Assembly (NCBI GenBank): GCA_036264135.1
Contig: DATARN010000008.1
Location: 9,406-73,405 of the forward strand
DNA length: 64,000 nucleotides
From: DATARN01 sp036264135
Lineage (GTDB): Bacteria > Actinomycetota > Acidimicrobiia > Acidimicrobiales > Palsa-688
Direction of reading: 5' to 3'
Below, piece after piece: positions 32,755-46,189 of this stretch (its first letter is position 1; the number at the start of each line of letters is the position of its first letter). Position numbers and translations under genes: made by a program. The notes beneath the pieces were generated by a model, which worked only from the letters and a program-made list of their open reading frames with translations, had not been told where the DNA came from and made no database searches.

Positions 32755-33305
32755 GCGATTCCGATCAAGACCGGGATCAGGCCGAGGACTCCGAATCGAT
32801 CGAGCCGAAGCCCACCCAGATGCTGCGCCTCGAGCAGCAGGTGGGTTACGTGCTCGCCGGCGTGGCCGCCGCGGGGTCGGTGTCGGCCGCCACCATCGGC
32901 CATCAGCCGATTGTCGGCCTCATCGGCTTGGTGACCACTGCCGTTCTCACCCTGGCGGTCCGCAAGGGTCATCGGATCCTGGCCGCCGCCGGCGCCTTCC
33001 TGACCGGCTTCACCGTGGCCAACAATTTCGTGCCCTTCGAGATTGTCCTGCTCATCTACGGCGGCTTCTTGATGATGCGGACGAGCAGCGCGCAGGGCAA
33101 GGCCCGACGGGCCCAGGCGCCGATGACCGCAGCGCAGCGTCGGGAGGCGGCGACCGCTCGTGCCGCCGCCCGGGCCCAACGCCGGCGGGGCGGTGTCGCC
33201 ACGCCGGCGGCCGCAGTTAAAACCCCGCCTCCGAACCGGCGCTACACCCCGCCGAAACCCAAGGCCCGACCCCGGCCGCCGGCGCCTCCCGAAACGACCC
33301 GCTGA
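32751..33305 (+). CDS. Small membrane protein with basic C-terminal tail
   Basis: The 184-residue product starts at a GTG overlapping the previous stop. An acidic N-terminus leads into three hydrophobic segments (about 34-100: VGYVLAGVAAAGSVSAATIG, LIGLVTTAVLTLAV, FEIVLLIYGGFLMM), then an Arg/Pro-rich tail. It looks like an integral membrane protein with a DNA- or RNA-binding-like basic end. Function unknown. Confidence 0.55.
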   Translation: MSDSDQDRDQAEDSESIEPKPTQMLRLEQQVGYVLAGVAAAGSVSAATIGHQPIVGLIGLVTTAVLTLAVRKGHRILAAAGAFLTGFTVANNFVPFEIVLLIYGGFLMMRTSSAQGKARRAQAPMTAAQRREAATARAAARAQRRRGGVATPAAAVKTPPPNRRYTPPKPKARPRPPAPPETTR

Positions 33306-33400
33306 CCCTCCCAGCCGCCCATCGCCGGCAGCCGGCGGCGGGGGCGGGCAGCCGGCGGGCGGGCGGCGGCGGCGTGCGGCCGGCGCTGGCCGGCGCCCCC

Positions 33401-33637
33401 GACCTTGTGGCGACAACGTGCGCCGCCGGGCAGCACAACTCACCACAAGGTCGCCCTACGGCCCCGCCTTCCCGGCGCCACCCCCGACCTCGTGGCAACA
33501 ACGTGCGCCGCCCGACGGCACAACTCGCCACAAGGTCGCCCTACGGCGCCGCCTTCCCGGCGCCACTCCGACCTCGTGGCAACAACGTGCGCCGCCCGAC
33601 GGCACAACTCGCCACAAGGTCGCCCCACGGCCCCGCC
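33401..33637. repeat. Three tandem 84-85-bp palindromic repeats
   Basis: Copies begin at 33401, 33486 and 33570 (the third is shortened). Each has outer arms ACCT(T/C)GTGG and CCACAAGGT (33402-33410 with 33443-33451, 33487-33495 with 33528-33536, 33571-33579 with 33612-33620), enclosing ACAACGTGCGCCG and GCACAACT. The array fills most of the gap between the convergent ends of 32751-33305 and the TetR gene, which otherwise holds only low-complexity GC-rich sequence. It may act as a transcription insulator or REP-like element. Confidence 0.75.
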
Positions 33638-33734
33638 GGCACCCCGCCTTCGCCGCCGGCGGCCCCACGGCGTCGGCCGCCACCCCGCCTTCCCCGCCGG
33701 TCGCCGACCGCCGGGGCGCCGCCGCCGGCCCCGG

Positions 33735-34328
33735 TTACTCCGCCACCAGGGCGGAACGGAGGAACGACAGCAGCTCCCGCCGGCGCCGCACCAGCGACCG
33801 GGCCGTCGGCTCGTACCCGAGGGCGCGCAGCACTTCGACCTCGGTGGCCACGCCGATGACCGCCGAGTACGCCGCCAGGAGCAGCAACCGGGGGTCGTGC
33901 CGGCGCATGGACCCGGCGTCCATCTCGGCCTCGAGGAACGACGCCGCTCGATCGATAAGCGGGCCGAGGGCGGCGGTGAGCCGGGTGGCGGCGGGGGGAC
34001 CGAGCCGGCTGGCTTCCCGCAGCAGGCCGAGCAGCTCGGGCCGGCGGGCCGCCAGTCGGAACACGGACCGCACGACCGCCTCGATCCGCGCCCACCCACT
34101 GCCCGCCCCGGCCAGTGCCTCCTCGAGAACGACGGACAGCTCCGCCGCCGCCCGATCGATGGCGGCGTCGAGCAACGCCTCCTTGGACGGACAGTAATAA
34201 AGGATGGTCTGCTTGCGGACGCCGAGCTCCGCAGCCAGGGCATCGAGGCTGGTGGCGTCGTAGCCTCGGGAGCCGAAGGCGACCACGGCGGCGTCAACCA
34301 CACGGTCACGAGTGCTGGCGCCAGTCAT
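33735..34328 (-). CDS. TetR-family repressor
   Basis: The 197-residue product has the TetR helix-turn-helix (TSLDALAAELGVRKQTILYYCPSKEALLDAAI, about 26-57) and a helical ligand-binding domain. TACCAT stands seven bases before its ATG and overlaps the 18-bp operator at 34327-34344, so it probably represses itself and the divergent lipid operon. Given the target genes, the ligand may be an acyl-CoA or fatty aldehyde; this is inference. Confidence 0.88.
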   Translation of the reverse strand: MTGASTRDRVVDAAVVAFGSRGYDATSLDALAAELGVRKQTILYYCPSKEALLDAAIDRAAAELSVVLEEALAGAGSGWARIEAVVRSVFRLAARRPELLGLLREASRLGPPAATRLTAALGPLIDRAASFLEAEMDAGSMRRHDPRLLLLAAYSAVIGVATEVEVLRALGYEPTARSLVRRRRELLSFLRSALVAE

Positions 34329-34344
34329 CTACCAAATGGTAGAT
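34327..34344. promoter_or_regulatory. TetR operator
   Basis: ATCTACCA at 34327-34334 and TGGTAGAT at 34337-34344 are perfect 8-bp inverted arms around AA. The site covers the start codon and -10 of the leaderless tetR and ends seven bases before the ATG of the reductase gene, so one dimer could block both transcripts. Confidence 0.8.
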
Positions 34345-34351
34345 ACTAAGG

Positions 34352-36712
34352 ATGATCCGTGAAGAACTCGCCGGGCGACGCATCGCCATCACGGGCGCGA
34401 CCGGCTTTCTCGGCACGGCGCTGGTGGAGCGTTTGCTGCGCCAGGTCCCGGACTGCGAGCTGGTTCTCCTGGTTCGTCCGGGGCGGCGCGGGGTGGCGGA
34501 ACGGGTCCGCCGGGAGATTCTGCGCAACGACTGCTTCGACCGGCTGCGCTCGGAACTCGGGGCGGAGTTCGACGCCGTCACCGCGCGGCGTGTCATCCCC
34601 GTGGTCGGCGACGTCGGGACCGACGGCCTCGGCCTGGACGCCGAGGGTGAGGCCATCCTGGCCAGCTGCTCGACGGTGGTGCATTCGGCGGCGGCAGTCA
34701 GCTTCGATGCCCCGCTCGACAGCGCGGTCGAGGTCAACCTGCTCGGCGCCAGCCGGGTGGCCGAGGTGCTCAACCGTCTCCGGGCCGGGCGATCCGGGGG
34801 AGGCGAGGGCCCGCCGGCGCCCCACCTGATCGCGGTGTCCACGGCCTACGTCGCCGGTACCCGCCGGGGCCGGGCACCGGAGGCCCTGCTGCCCGATACC
34901 CCCTTTGCGACCGAGGTGGAGTGGCGCCCCGAGGTGGAGGCGGCTCGCCGGGTGCGGGCCGACAGCGACGCCGAGAGCCGCCAGCCCGAGCTGCTGAAGC
35001 GCTTTGCCAAGGCGGCCCGGGCCGAGCTGGGCGCGGCCGGCACGCCGGTCCTTTCCGCCAAGGCGGAGAAGCTTCGCCAGGAGTGGGTCAAGGACCGGCT
35101 GATCATCGCCGGCAAGGCCCGGGCGCGGGCCCTTGGCTGGCCGGACGCCTACGCCTATACCAAGGCCTTGGGCGAGCGGGCCCTGATGGAGTCCCGGGGC
35201 GACCTGCGGGTCTCAATCGTCCGCCCGTCGATCATCGAGTCGGCGCTGGCGGAGCCGGTGGCGGGATGGATTCGCGGTTTCCGCATGGCCGAGCCGGTCA
35301 TCATCAGCCTGGGCCGGGGCCTGCTGAAGGAGTTTCCGGGACTGCCCGAGGGGGTGGTCGACGTGATCCCGGTCGACCTGGTCGTGGCGGCCATCATCGC
35401 CGTGGCCGCAGTCGGCGGGCCGGCCGCGGGTGAGCCTCCGGAGGTGTTCCAGGTGGCGTCCGGCGGCCGCAACCCGTTGCGCTACCGCCAGTTGGTCGAG
35501 TTGGTGCGCAACTGGTTCGGCGAGCATCCCCTGGCCGACTCCAACGGCCAGCCCATCGTGGTGCCCGAGTGGTCGTACCCGGGACGTGGCCGGGTGCAGC
35601 GACAGCTGGCCCGGGCGACCAAAGCGCTGTCGGCGGCCGAGCACGGGCTCCAGTCGCTGCCATTACGGGGTCGCCAGGCCGACCTGTCGGCCCGGCTGGA
35701 GGAGAAGCGCAGCGAAGCCGAACGGGCCCTTGGCTATGTCGAGCTGTATGGCGCCTACACGGAAACCGAAGCGGTGTTCCAGGTCGACCACCTGCTGGAG
35801 CTCTGGGCCCGGCTGCCCGAGGCGGACCGGGGGGACTTCCTCTTCGACCCGGCCGGCATTTCGTGGCCCATGTATGTGCGCGACACCCATATGCCGTCGG
35901 TGGTCGCCCATGCCCGGGTGCGCATGGCCGGCCCCTCCCGGCGCACGGCGCCGGCGCCGAGCCGCGAGGAGCGGGGACGCCGATCGATTTTGGCGCCGGA
36001 ACGACAACTGGCGGTGTTCGACCTGGAAAACACCCTGATCGCCTCGAACGTGGTCGACTCCTACGCCTGGCTGGCCACCCGCCGGATGGCCGAGGAGGAC
36101 CGTGTCCGTCTAGTGCTGCGCACCATCCGGGAAGCGCCCCGCCTGCTGGCCCTCGACCGTCAGGACCGCGGCGACTTTCTCCGCCACTTTTACCGCCGGT
36201 ACGAAGGGGCGCCGGTCGAAAGGCTCCGCCACGACTCCTGGGAGTTGTGGAGCGACCTGTTGCTGGCCAAGGCCTTCCCCGCCGGCATCCGTCGGGTGCG
36301 CGAACATCGGCGCCTCGGCCATCGCACGCTGCTCATCACCGGGGCCTTGGATGTGGCGATCGAGCCGCTGCGACCACTGTTCGACGACGTGATGTGTGCC
36401 ACCCTCGGTGTCACGAACGGGCGGTACACCGGAGAGCTCGAAGAGGGCCCCCCGACGGGGGAGGCTCGAGCCATGCTCATGGCCGACTACGCCGCCCAAT
36501 GGGGCATCGACCTGGGCGAGTCGGTCGCGTATGCCGACTCCGCCAGCGACCTGCCCATGCTGGAGGCGGTTGGTCATCCGGTGGCGGTGAACCCCGAAAC
36601 CAAACTGGCCGCCATCGCCCGCAAACGAGGCTGGCACGTCGAGCAGTGGCCGCGCTCCCCCGGGGGACCTCGGCCTCTGCTGCCCATCGCCCGGGTCGGA
36701 GCCAACTCGTGA
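34352..36712 (+). CDS. Fatty acyl-CoA reductase-like SDR fused to a HAD-IB phosphatase domain
   Basis: The 786-residue product has an extended SDR half like fatty acyl-CoA reductases: GATGFLG at 15-21, VVHSAAAVSFDAPL, and the catalytic YAYTK around 270. Its C-terminal half (from about 550) is a HAD-IB domain starting FDLENTLIASN with DSASDLPMLEAVGHPVAVNP. Such enzymes make aldehydes or alcohols from acyl-CoA. A HAD domain fused to it could act on a phosphorylated lipid. The TAAGG near the ATG is a weak site. It overlaps the dehydrogenase gene by four bases. Confidence 0.85.
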   Translation: MIREELAGRRIAITGATGFLGTALVERLLRQVPDCELVLLVRPGRRGVAERVRREILRNDCFDRLRSELGAEFDAVTARRVIPVVGDVGTDGLGLDAEGEAILASCSTVVHSAAAVSFDAPLDSAVEVNLLGASRVAEVLNRLRAGRSGGGEGPPAPHLIAVSTAYVAGTRRGRAPEALLPDTPFATEVEWRPEVEAARRVRADSDAESRQPELLKRFAKAARAELGAAGTPVLSAKAEKLRQEWVKDRLIIAGKARARALGWPDAYAYTKALGERALMESRGDLRVSIVRPSIIESALAEPVAGWIRGFRMAEPVIISLGRGLLKEFPGLPEGVVDVIPVDLVVAAIIAVAAVGGPAAGEPPEVFQVASGGRNPLRYRQLVELVRNWFGEHPLADSNGQPIVVPEWSYPGRGRVQRQLARATKALSAAEHGLQSLPLRGRQADLSARLEEKRSEAERALGYVELYGAYTETEAVFQVDHLLELWARLPEADRGDFLFDPAGISWPMYVRDTHMPSVVAHARVRMAGPSRRTAPAPSREERGRRSILAPERQLAVFDLENTLIASNVVDSYAWLATRRMAEEDRVRLVLRTIREAPRLLALDRQDRGDFLRHFYRRYEGAPVERLRHDSWELWSDLLLAKAFPAGIRRVREHRRLGHRTLLITGALDVAIEPLRPLFDDVMCATLGVTNGRYTGELEEGPPTGEARAMLMADYAAQWGIDLGESVAYADSASDLPMLEAVGHPVAVNPETKLAAIARKRGWHVEQWPRSPGGPRPLLPIARVGANS

Positions 36713-37935
36713 AGGCGCTGCTGTTCGAGCGGTCCCTTCCGAAGTTCGCCGCCGCCCGGGTGGCGTCGGGATGGCGCAGCGGCAGCGGGGCGCGCGTCGG
36801 CCCACTGCGCCTGGCCGACGTGGAGGAACCCGAGCTCCCCGACTCCACCTGGCACCGGGTGCGGCCCCAGCTCTCCGGGATCTGCGGGAGTGACCTGGCA
36901 ACCATCGACGGCCGGTCGTCGCGGTACTTCGAGCCGCTGGTCAGCTTCCCCTTCATCCCCGGCCACGAAGTCGTCGGCCGGCTCGACGACGACGCCCGGG
37001 TCGTGCTGGAGCCGGTCCTGCGATGTGCCGCCCGAGGTATCGACCCACCCTGCCCGTCCTGCGCCGAGGGTCGGACCAACCTGTGTCGCAACGTGGCGTT
37101 CGGCCATCTCAAGCCGGGCCTGCAGACGGGGTTCTGCGAACCGACGGGAGGGGGGTGGGGCGGCGCACTGGTCGCCCATGAGAGCCAGTTGCACCGCGTG
37201 CCCGACGCCATGAGCGACCGGGCGGCGGTCATGGTGGAGCCCGCGGCGTGTGCCCTGCACGGCGCGCTTCTCGGCGCCGGCCGCTCATGCGTGGGCCACG
37301 AGACGGCGGTGATTATCGGGGCGGGCACCCTCGGGCTGTGCACCGCCGCCGCTGTGAGCCGCCGGCGCCCAGACATCGAAACCCTCGTCGTTGTGGCCAA
37401 GCACCAGGAGCAGCGCCGACTGGCTCGTGAGCTGGCCGACTGTACGGTCGTCGAACCGGCGGAGCTGGCCCGGGCGGTGCGCCGGCGGACGGGATCGCTC
37501 ATGCTCGACTCGGGACAACTGACCGGAGGGGCCAGCCTGGTCTTCGACTGCGTCGGTTCCAGCCAGTCGTTGCAGTCCGCCCTCTCGGTCGTGGAACCGG
37601 GCGGGACCATCGTGATGCTGGGAATGCCGGGCGAGGTGAAGGTCGACCTGACCGGGCTGTGGCAGCGCGAGGTGACCGTCACCGGGGCCTACGCCTACGG
37701 CGTCGAGCGGCTGGGGCCAGACGAGACGGCCGGCGCCCGCCGCACCTTCGACCTGTCGTTCGAGCTGGTGGCCGATGCCGGCCTCGAGCGGCTGGTTTCC
37801 GCCCTCTATCCTCTCGACCGCTACCGCGAGGCGATCGAGCACGCCGCCGACGCCGGCCACCGGGGCGCCACCAAGGTCGCGTTCGACCTGCGCCGCCGGG
37901 GGCCCCGACGATCCAGCAAGGAGATACCAGCCTGA
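36709..37935 (+). CDS. Zinc-dependent alcohol dehydrogenase (MDR family)
   Basis: The 408-residue product starts at a GTG within the previous stop. It has the catalytic-zinc segment GICGSDLATIDG, GHEVVGRL, a structural-zinc set (CAARGIDPPCPSCAEGRTNLC) and a Rossmann domain (AVIIGAGTLGLCTAAAV). It probably interconverts an alcohol and the aldehyde produced by the upstream reductase. The stop overlaps the next start (TGATG), so the four genes are tightly coupled. Confidence 0.88.
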   Translation: MKALLFERSLPKFAAARVASGWRSGSGARVGPLRLADVEEPELPDSTWHRVRPQLSGICGSDLATIDGRSSRYFEPLVSFPFIPGHEVVGRLDDDARVVLEPVLRCAARGIDPPCPSCAEGRTNLCRNVAFGHLKPGLQTGFCEPTGGGWGGALVAHESQLHRVPDAMSDRAAVMVEPAACALHGALLGAGRSCVGHETAVIIGAGTLGLCTAAAVSRRRPDIETLVVVAKHQEQRRLARELADCTVVEPAELARAVRRRTGSLMLDSGQLTGGASLVFDCVGSSQSLQSALSVVEPGGTIVMLGMPGEVKVDLTGLWQREVTVTGAYAYGVERLGPDETAGARRTFDLSFELVADAGLERLVSALYPLDRYREAIEHAADAGHRGATKVAFDLRRRGPRRSSKEIPA

Positions 37936-39521
37936 TGCCCCGCCCCGGCTTCGTCCTCGAGGTCGACCGCTCCACCCCTGCCACCTTGTGCTGGCACGGC
38001 GAGGGGTTCCGCCTCCTCAAGCTCCCCGAGGGCAGCCGCATTCTCTACCCGCCCGAGCCCGTGGCCGCCCTCAAGGACCCCGACGAGGCCATCCGCCACG
38101 CCCTCTTGCATCCCGCCGGGGACACGGCCCCGTTGCCCGCACTGCTGAAGCCGGGCATGAAGCTGACGATCGCCTTCGACGACATCTCCCTGCCGCTGCC
38201 TCCAATGGAGCGGCCCGACAACCGGCAACGGGTCATCGAAGCCGTCCTCGACATGGCGGCCGAGGCCGGCGTCGACGACGTGGTGCTCATCTGCGCGCTG
38301 GCGCTGCACCGGCGGATGACGCCTGCCGAGCTCCGCCACGCCCTCGGGGACCGTATCTATGACGCCTTCGCCCCGCACGGCCTGCTGAAGCAGCACGACG
38401 CCGAGAACCCGGCGGAGCTGGTCCACCTGGGCCTCACCGATCATGGCGAGGACGTCGAGATCAGCCGCCGGGCGGCGGAGTCGGACCTGTTGGTGTACGT
38501 CAACATCAACCTGGTCGCCATGGACGGCGGCCACAAGAGCGTGGCCACCGGGTTGGCGTCGTACAAGAGCCTCCGCCACCACCACAACGTGCGCACCATG
38601 CAGCACAGCCGCAGCTTCATGGACCAGACCCGTTCCGAGCTGCACTCGTCGAACTGGCGGATGGGCCGCCTGATCGCCGCCAGCGGGGTCAAGATCTTCC
38701 AGATCGAGACCACCCTGAACACCGACACCTTCCCCCCTGCCTTCGGGTTCCTGCAGAAGCGGGAATGGGAGTGGGGCGCCAAGGACCGGGCCAGCTACCT
38801 GGCCGTCAGCAAGAGCCTGGACCGGACGCCGGACCGCCTGGCCCGCACGATCTTCCAATCCATCAAGGCGCCCCACAAGATGGCGAGCGTGCAGGCCGGC
38901 GAGGTGGAAGCCGTCCACGCCCTCACCACCGAACACGTCTACCGCCAGCAACTCGTCGAGGTCGATGGGCAAAGCGACGTGGTGATCTTCGGATTGCCCT
39001 ACATCTGCCCGTACAACGTCAACTCGATCATGAACCCGATCCTCGTGATGTGCCTGGGCCTCGGGTATTTCTTCAACCTCTACCGGGGGAAGCCTCTCGT
39101 CCGTCCCGGTGGGGTGGTAATCCTCAGCCACCCCACGCCGTGGGCGTTCAACACCATCCACCACCCGTCGTACATCGACTTTTTCGAGGAGGTGCTGGCG
39201 GACACGACCGACCCCATCGAGATCGAAAAGACCTACGAGGAGCGGTTCGCGACCGACGACTGGTACCGCCACCTGTACCGGACGAGTTACGCCTACCACG
39301 GCGTCCACCCGTTCTACATGTGGTACTGGGGCGCCCATGCCATGGACCACGCCGGTGGGGTGATCATCGTTGGCGGTGACGCCAAGGCGGTGCGCCGCAT
39401 GGGGTTCAAGCGGGCATCCACCATGCGCGACGCTCTGGAAATGGCCGAGGACGTCGTCGGCCGCGACCCCAGCATCACCCACTTCCACTGCCCGCCGATG
39501 ATGATTGCTGATGTCCATTAG
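37935..39521 (+). CDS. LarA-like protein (lactate racemase family, DUF2088)
   Basis: The 528-residue product resembles the LarA nickel-pincer enzymes. FDDISLPLPP is followed by an ALHRRMTPAELRHALG segment matching the catalytic HRxMT region, and GGHKSVATGLASYKS (about 197) is where LarA binds its pincer cofactor through a Lys. It is about 100 residues longer than LarA. The family includes racemases and epimerases of 2-hydroxyacids; the substrate here is unknown. larB, larC and larE for cofactor synthesis are not in the window. Confidence 0.78.
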   Translation: MPRPGFVLEVDRSTPATLCWHGEGFRLLKLPEGSRILYPPEPVAALKDPDEAIRHALLHPAGDTAPLPALLKPGMKLTIAFDDISLPLPPMERPDNRQRVIEAVLDMAAEAGVDDVVLICALALHRRMTPAELRHALGDRIYDAFAPHGLLKQHDAENPAELVHLGLTDHGEDVEISRRAAESDLLVYVNINLVAMDGGHKSVATGLASYKSLRHHHNVRTMQHSRSFMDQTRSELHSSNWRMGRLIAASGVKIFQIETTLNTDTFPPAFGFLQKREWEWGAKDRASYLAVSKSLDRTPDRLARTIFQSIKAPHKMASVQAGEVEAVHALTTEHVYRQQLVEVDGQSDVVIFGLPYICPYNVNSIMNPILVMCLGLGYFFNLYRGKPLVRPGGVVILSHPTPWAFNTIHHPSYIDFFEEVLADTTDPIEIEKTYEERFATDDWYRHLYRTSYAYHGVHPFYMWYWGAHAMDHAGGVIIVGGDAKAVRRMGFKRASTMRDALEMAEDVVGRDPSITHFHCPPMMIADVH

Positions 39522-40428
39522 GTCGACCGTGGCCAGGGCCACGTTCCCCTGGTCGGCACCGACGTGGCCCGGCGGGATCGAACGGCCTCCGGCGAAGCGA
39601 ACGCTCGGGGTCGACTACGAGACGGCCTGGGCCCGCCGGTACGGCGCCCGGCTGGCAAGGGTGGTCGTCACCGAGACCATGACCAGGCCGCTCGCCCACC
39701 TGCTGGCGGCGCCGAAGGTGGACGGGCTGGACCGCCTCGAGCAACTCGACGAGCCGGTGATCTTCGCCGCCAATCACGCCAGCCATATCGACACCCCGCT
39801 CCTTCTCAGTGTCCTTCCCGACCGGTGGCGCCACCGCACCGTGGTGGCGGCGGGCGCCGACTACTTCTTCGACCGGCGGTGGAAGGCGGCGTTCTTCGCC
39901 TTCGTGATCAACGCCATCCCGATCGAGCGGCGCCGGGTCGACCGGAAGTCGGCGGGCCACGCCGCCTCCCTCCTGAACGACGGCTGGAGCCTGCTCATCT
40001 TCCCCGAAGGCGGCCGGACCCCCGACGGCTGGGGGCAGGGGCACCAGCCAGGGGCGGCCTGGTTGGCGGTGCGTACCAATCGGACCGTCGTCCCCATCTA
40101 CGTCGAGGGGACGAGGCGGGTGCTTCCCCGCCATGGCAGCCGGGTGCACCTGGCCACGACGCGGGTGAGCTTCGGCTCCCCTATCCGGCCCGACCCAGGG
40201 AGCGACGCCCGCGACCTTGCCGTCCGCATCGAAAAGACGTTGGAGGTGCTCGCCGACGAGCAGCAGTCGGACTGGTGGACGGCGCGGCGGCGGGCGGCGG
40301 CCGGTCGAACGCCGGCCCTCACCGGGCCGGTGGGGGCCAAATGGCGCCGTTCATGGGCCCTGACGAGCGGGAACCGCACGGGCCGCGGCGCCACCAAGAC
40401 GACCGATCCCCCCTGGCCCCGCCTCTAG
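39511..40428 (+). CDS. 1-acyl-glycerol-3-phosphate acyltransferase-like protein (PlsC family)
   Basis: The 305-residue product has the PlsC motifs NHASHID (catalytic His and Asp) and FPEGGRTPDG, with GTRRVLPRHG later. I chose the ATG at 39511, overlapping the LarA-like stop; a TTG at 39505 is also in frame. Family members transfer acyl chains to glycerol phosphate or related acceptors at the membrane. Last gene of the TetR-controlled operon. A basic, low-complexity tail follows residue about 265. Confidence 0.85.
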   Translation: MSIRSTVARATFPWSAPTWPGGIERPPAKRTLGVDYETAWARRYGARLARVVVTETMTRPLAHLLAAPKVDGLDRLEQLDEPVIFAANHASHIDTPLLLSVLPDRWRHRTVVAAGADYFFDRRWKAAFFAFVINAIPIERRRVDRKSAGHAASLLNDGWSLLIFPEGGRTPDGWGQGHQPGAAWLAVRTNRTVVPIYVEGTRRVLPRHGSRVHLATTRVSFGSPIRPDPGSDARDLAVRIEKTLEVLADEQQSDWWTARRRAAAGRTPALTGPVGAKWRRSWALTSGNRTGRGATKTTDPPWPRL

Positions 40429-40480
40429 CGCCCGGGAACGCCCGCCGCCACGGGTTCGCGGTGGCCCGCCGCCTGGGAGG

Positions 40481-41518
40481 TCATTTCGTCCGTAGCGCCC
40501 ACCACCCTGCCACCGCCGCCACGAGCGCCGCGGCCAGGGCGTCCAACAGGTTGCCAAACTTGATACCGCCAGGTTGATGGCTGATGGTCAACGCGGTAAT
40601 GGCCCGGATGAGCGCGGCCACCGCCACGACCGCCGCGACGACGCCGGCGCTCATACGAACCAGCGACGGCGTAAGGCCGCCCGGCGCGACCGCTGGGCCG
40701 ATGGGCACCGTGGAGGCCTCCGGCGACGCCGGTGCGCGGGGCGCCAGGCCGACCAACACGATGGCCAGGGTGATCACCGCCGCGACGGCCACGTCGGCCG
40801 GTGAAAGGAACTGTAGGAGCCGCTCGTTCCCCGGCGTTCCGGCCGGCTGACCCAGCGCCGCGAACAGATTGGCGATGAACAACAGGACCACGGCGATGCT
40901 GATCGCCATGGACGCCAGCAGCGCCGGCGCGACCGCCGCCAGGTTCAACCCGGGCCGGGCCGGCCGAGGGGCTCCCGCCGCCGCGCCCCAGGAGCCCGGG
41001 GGCCCGTACCCGGGCCCCGCCGGCGCCCCGTAGCCGCCCCCCGTCGGCGGGCCATATCCCGCCCCTTCCGGCGGCCCATACCCCGACCCCCCGGCCGGCG
41101 GGCCATACCCGGAACCGGACGGTGCGCCATATCCCGCCCCCGCCGGCGGGCCATATCCGGAACCGGACGGTGCGCCATAGCCGGCCCCCGCCGGCGGATA
41201 GCCGGCCGCCCCGGGCGGGTACCCGGGCGCCGCCGCCGGGGCGGGGGGCCATCCGGCGGGGGGTTGGTCGGGTGGCGGCGCCGGAGCCCAGACCGACCCG
41301 GGCGGCGACGCCGCCGGCGGCGGAGGCGGAACCCATGGTCCCGGCGCTCCTGTGCCGGGGATGGCTTGGGTGGCGCCGGCGCCACCCGGACCGGGCGCCG
41401 AACCGGCGCCGGGAGGCGGGGGTGGAACCGGCCGGCGGGGATATCCCGGCGGGGCCTGTCCCGACTCGGCCGGGTCGGCCGGTTGCTCGGGTGGGACGGT
41501 AGTGCCGCTGTCAGTCAT
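40481..41518 (-). CDS. Proline/glycine-repeat membrane protein
   Basis: The 345-residue product has a long Pro/Gly/Tyr-rich cytoplasmic region with tandem GYGAPSGS and GYGPPAGA-type units (about 110-180), followed by four likely membrane helices (about 195-345). The repeat is visible in the DNA at about 40995-41210. Proteins of this type in actinobacteria are often envelope proteins with disordered heads; no specific function can be assigned. Start at ATG 41518; the frame upstream is the gltB leader region in reverse. Confidence 0.65.
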   Translation of the reverse strand: MTDSGTTVPPEQPADPAESGQAPPGYPRRPVPPPPPGAGSAPGPGGAGATQAIPGTGAPGPWVPPPPPAASPPGSVWAPAPPPDQPPAGWPPAPAAAPGYPPGAAGYPPAGAGYGAPSGSGYGPPAGAGYGAPSGSGYGPPAGGSGYGPPEGAGYGPPTGGGYGAPAGPGYGPPGSWGAAAGAPRPARPGLNLAAVAPALLASMAISIAVVLLFIANLFAALGQPAGTPGNERLLQFLSPADVAVAAVITLAIVLVGLAPRAPASPEASTVPIGPAVAPGGLTPSLVRMSAGVVAAVVAVAALIRAITALTISHQPGGIKFGNLLDALAAALVAAVAGWWALRTK

Positions 41519-41585
41519 CAGACCTCCCAGTGCCGCAACTGGCGAAAACGCTACTGGGTGCTTGCTACATTGGTCGGGTTCCCAA

Positions 41586-41674
41586 GACCGGGATGGGTGG
41601 CAGCGCAGCCTCCCCTTCAACGGGGAAGCCCCGGTCAGGCGGAGAATCCCCCTGAAGCGTAGGAGCCACCCACC
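41586..41674 (+). promoter_or_regulatory. Structured gltB leader, candidate riboswitch or translational switch
   Basis: GACCGGG (41586-41592) pairs with CCCGGTC (41630-41636), and inside it TCCCC (41611-41615) pairs with GGGGA (41622-41626). GGGTGGC (41595-41601), inside the first helix, is perfectly complementary to GCCACCC (41665-41671), which touches the AGGAG ribosome binding site (41661-41665) of gltB. The two pairings cross, forming a pseudoknot or alternative structures that would hide the start. No known riboswitch class fits clearly. Confidence 0.55.
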
Positions 41675-46159
<4,485 letters not shown>

Positions 46160-46189
46160 CCGCCCCCCAGCCGCGGCGGCCGTCCCCGG

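Noticed and set aside
33306..33734. CRISPR array suggested by evenly spaced repeats
   Set aside because: Units are 84-85 bp with similar sequence throughout, no unique spacers, and no cas genes in the window.
41586..41674. Cobalamin or SAM-IV riboswitch upstream of gltB
   Set aside because: A GGGGAAGCCCCGG run recalls both classes, but the B12 box and the rest of the SAM-IV core are missing. It is kept only as an unclassified structured leader.
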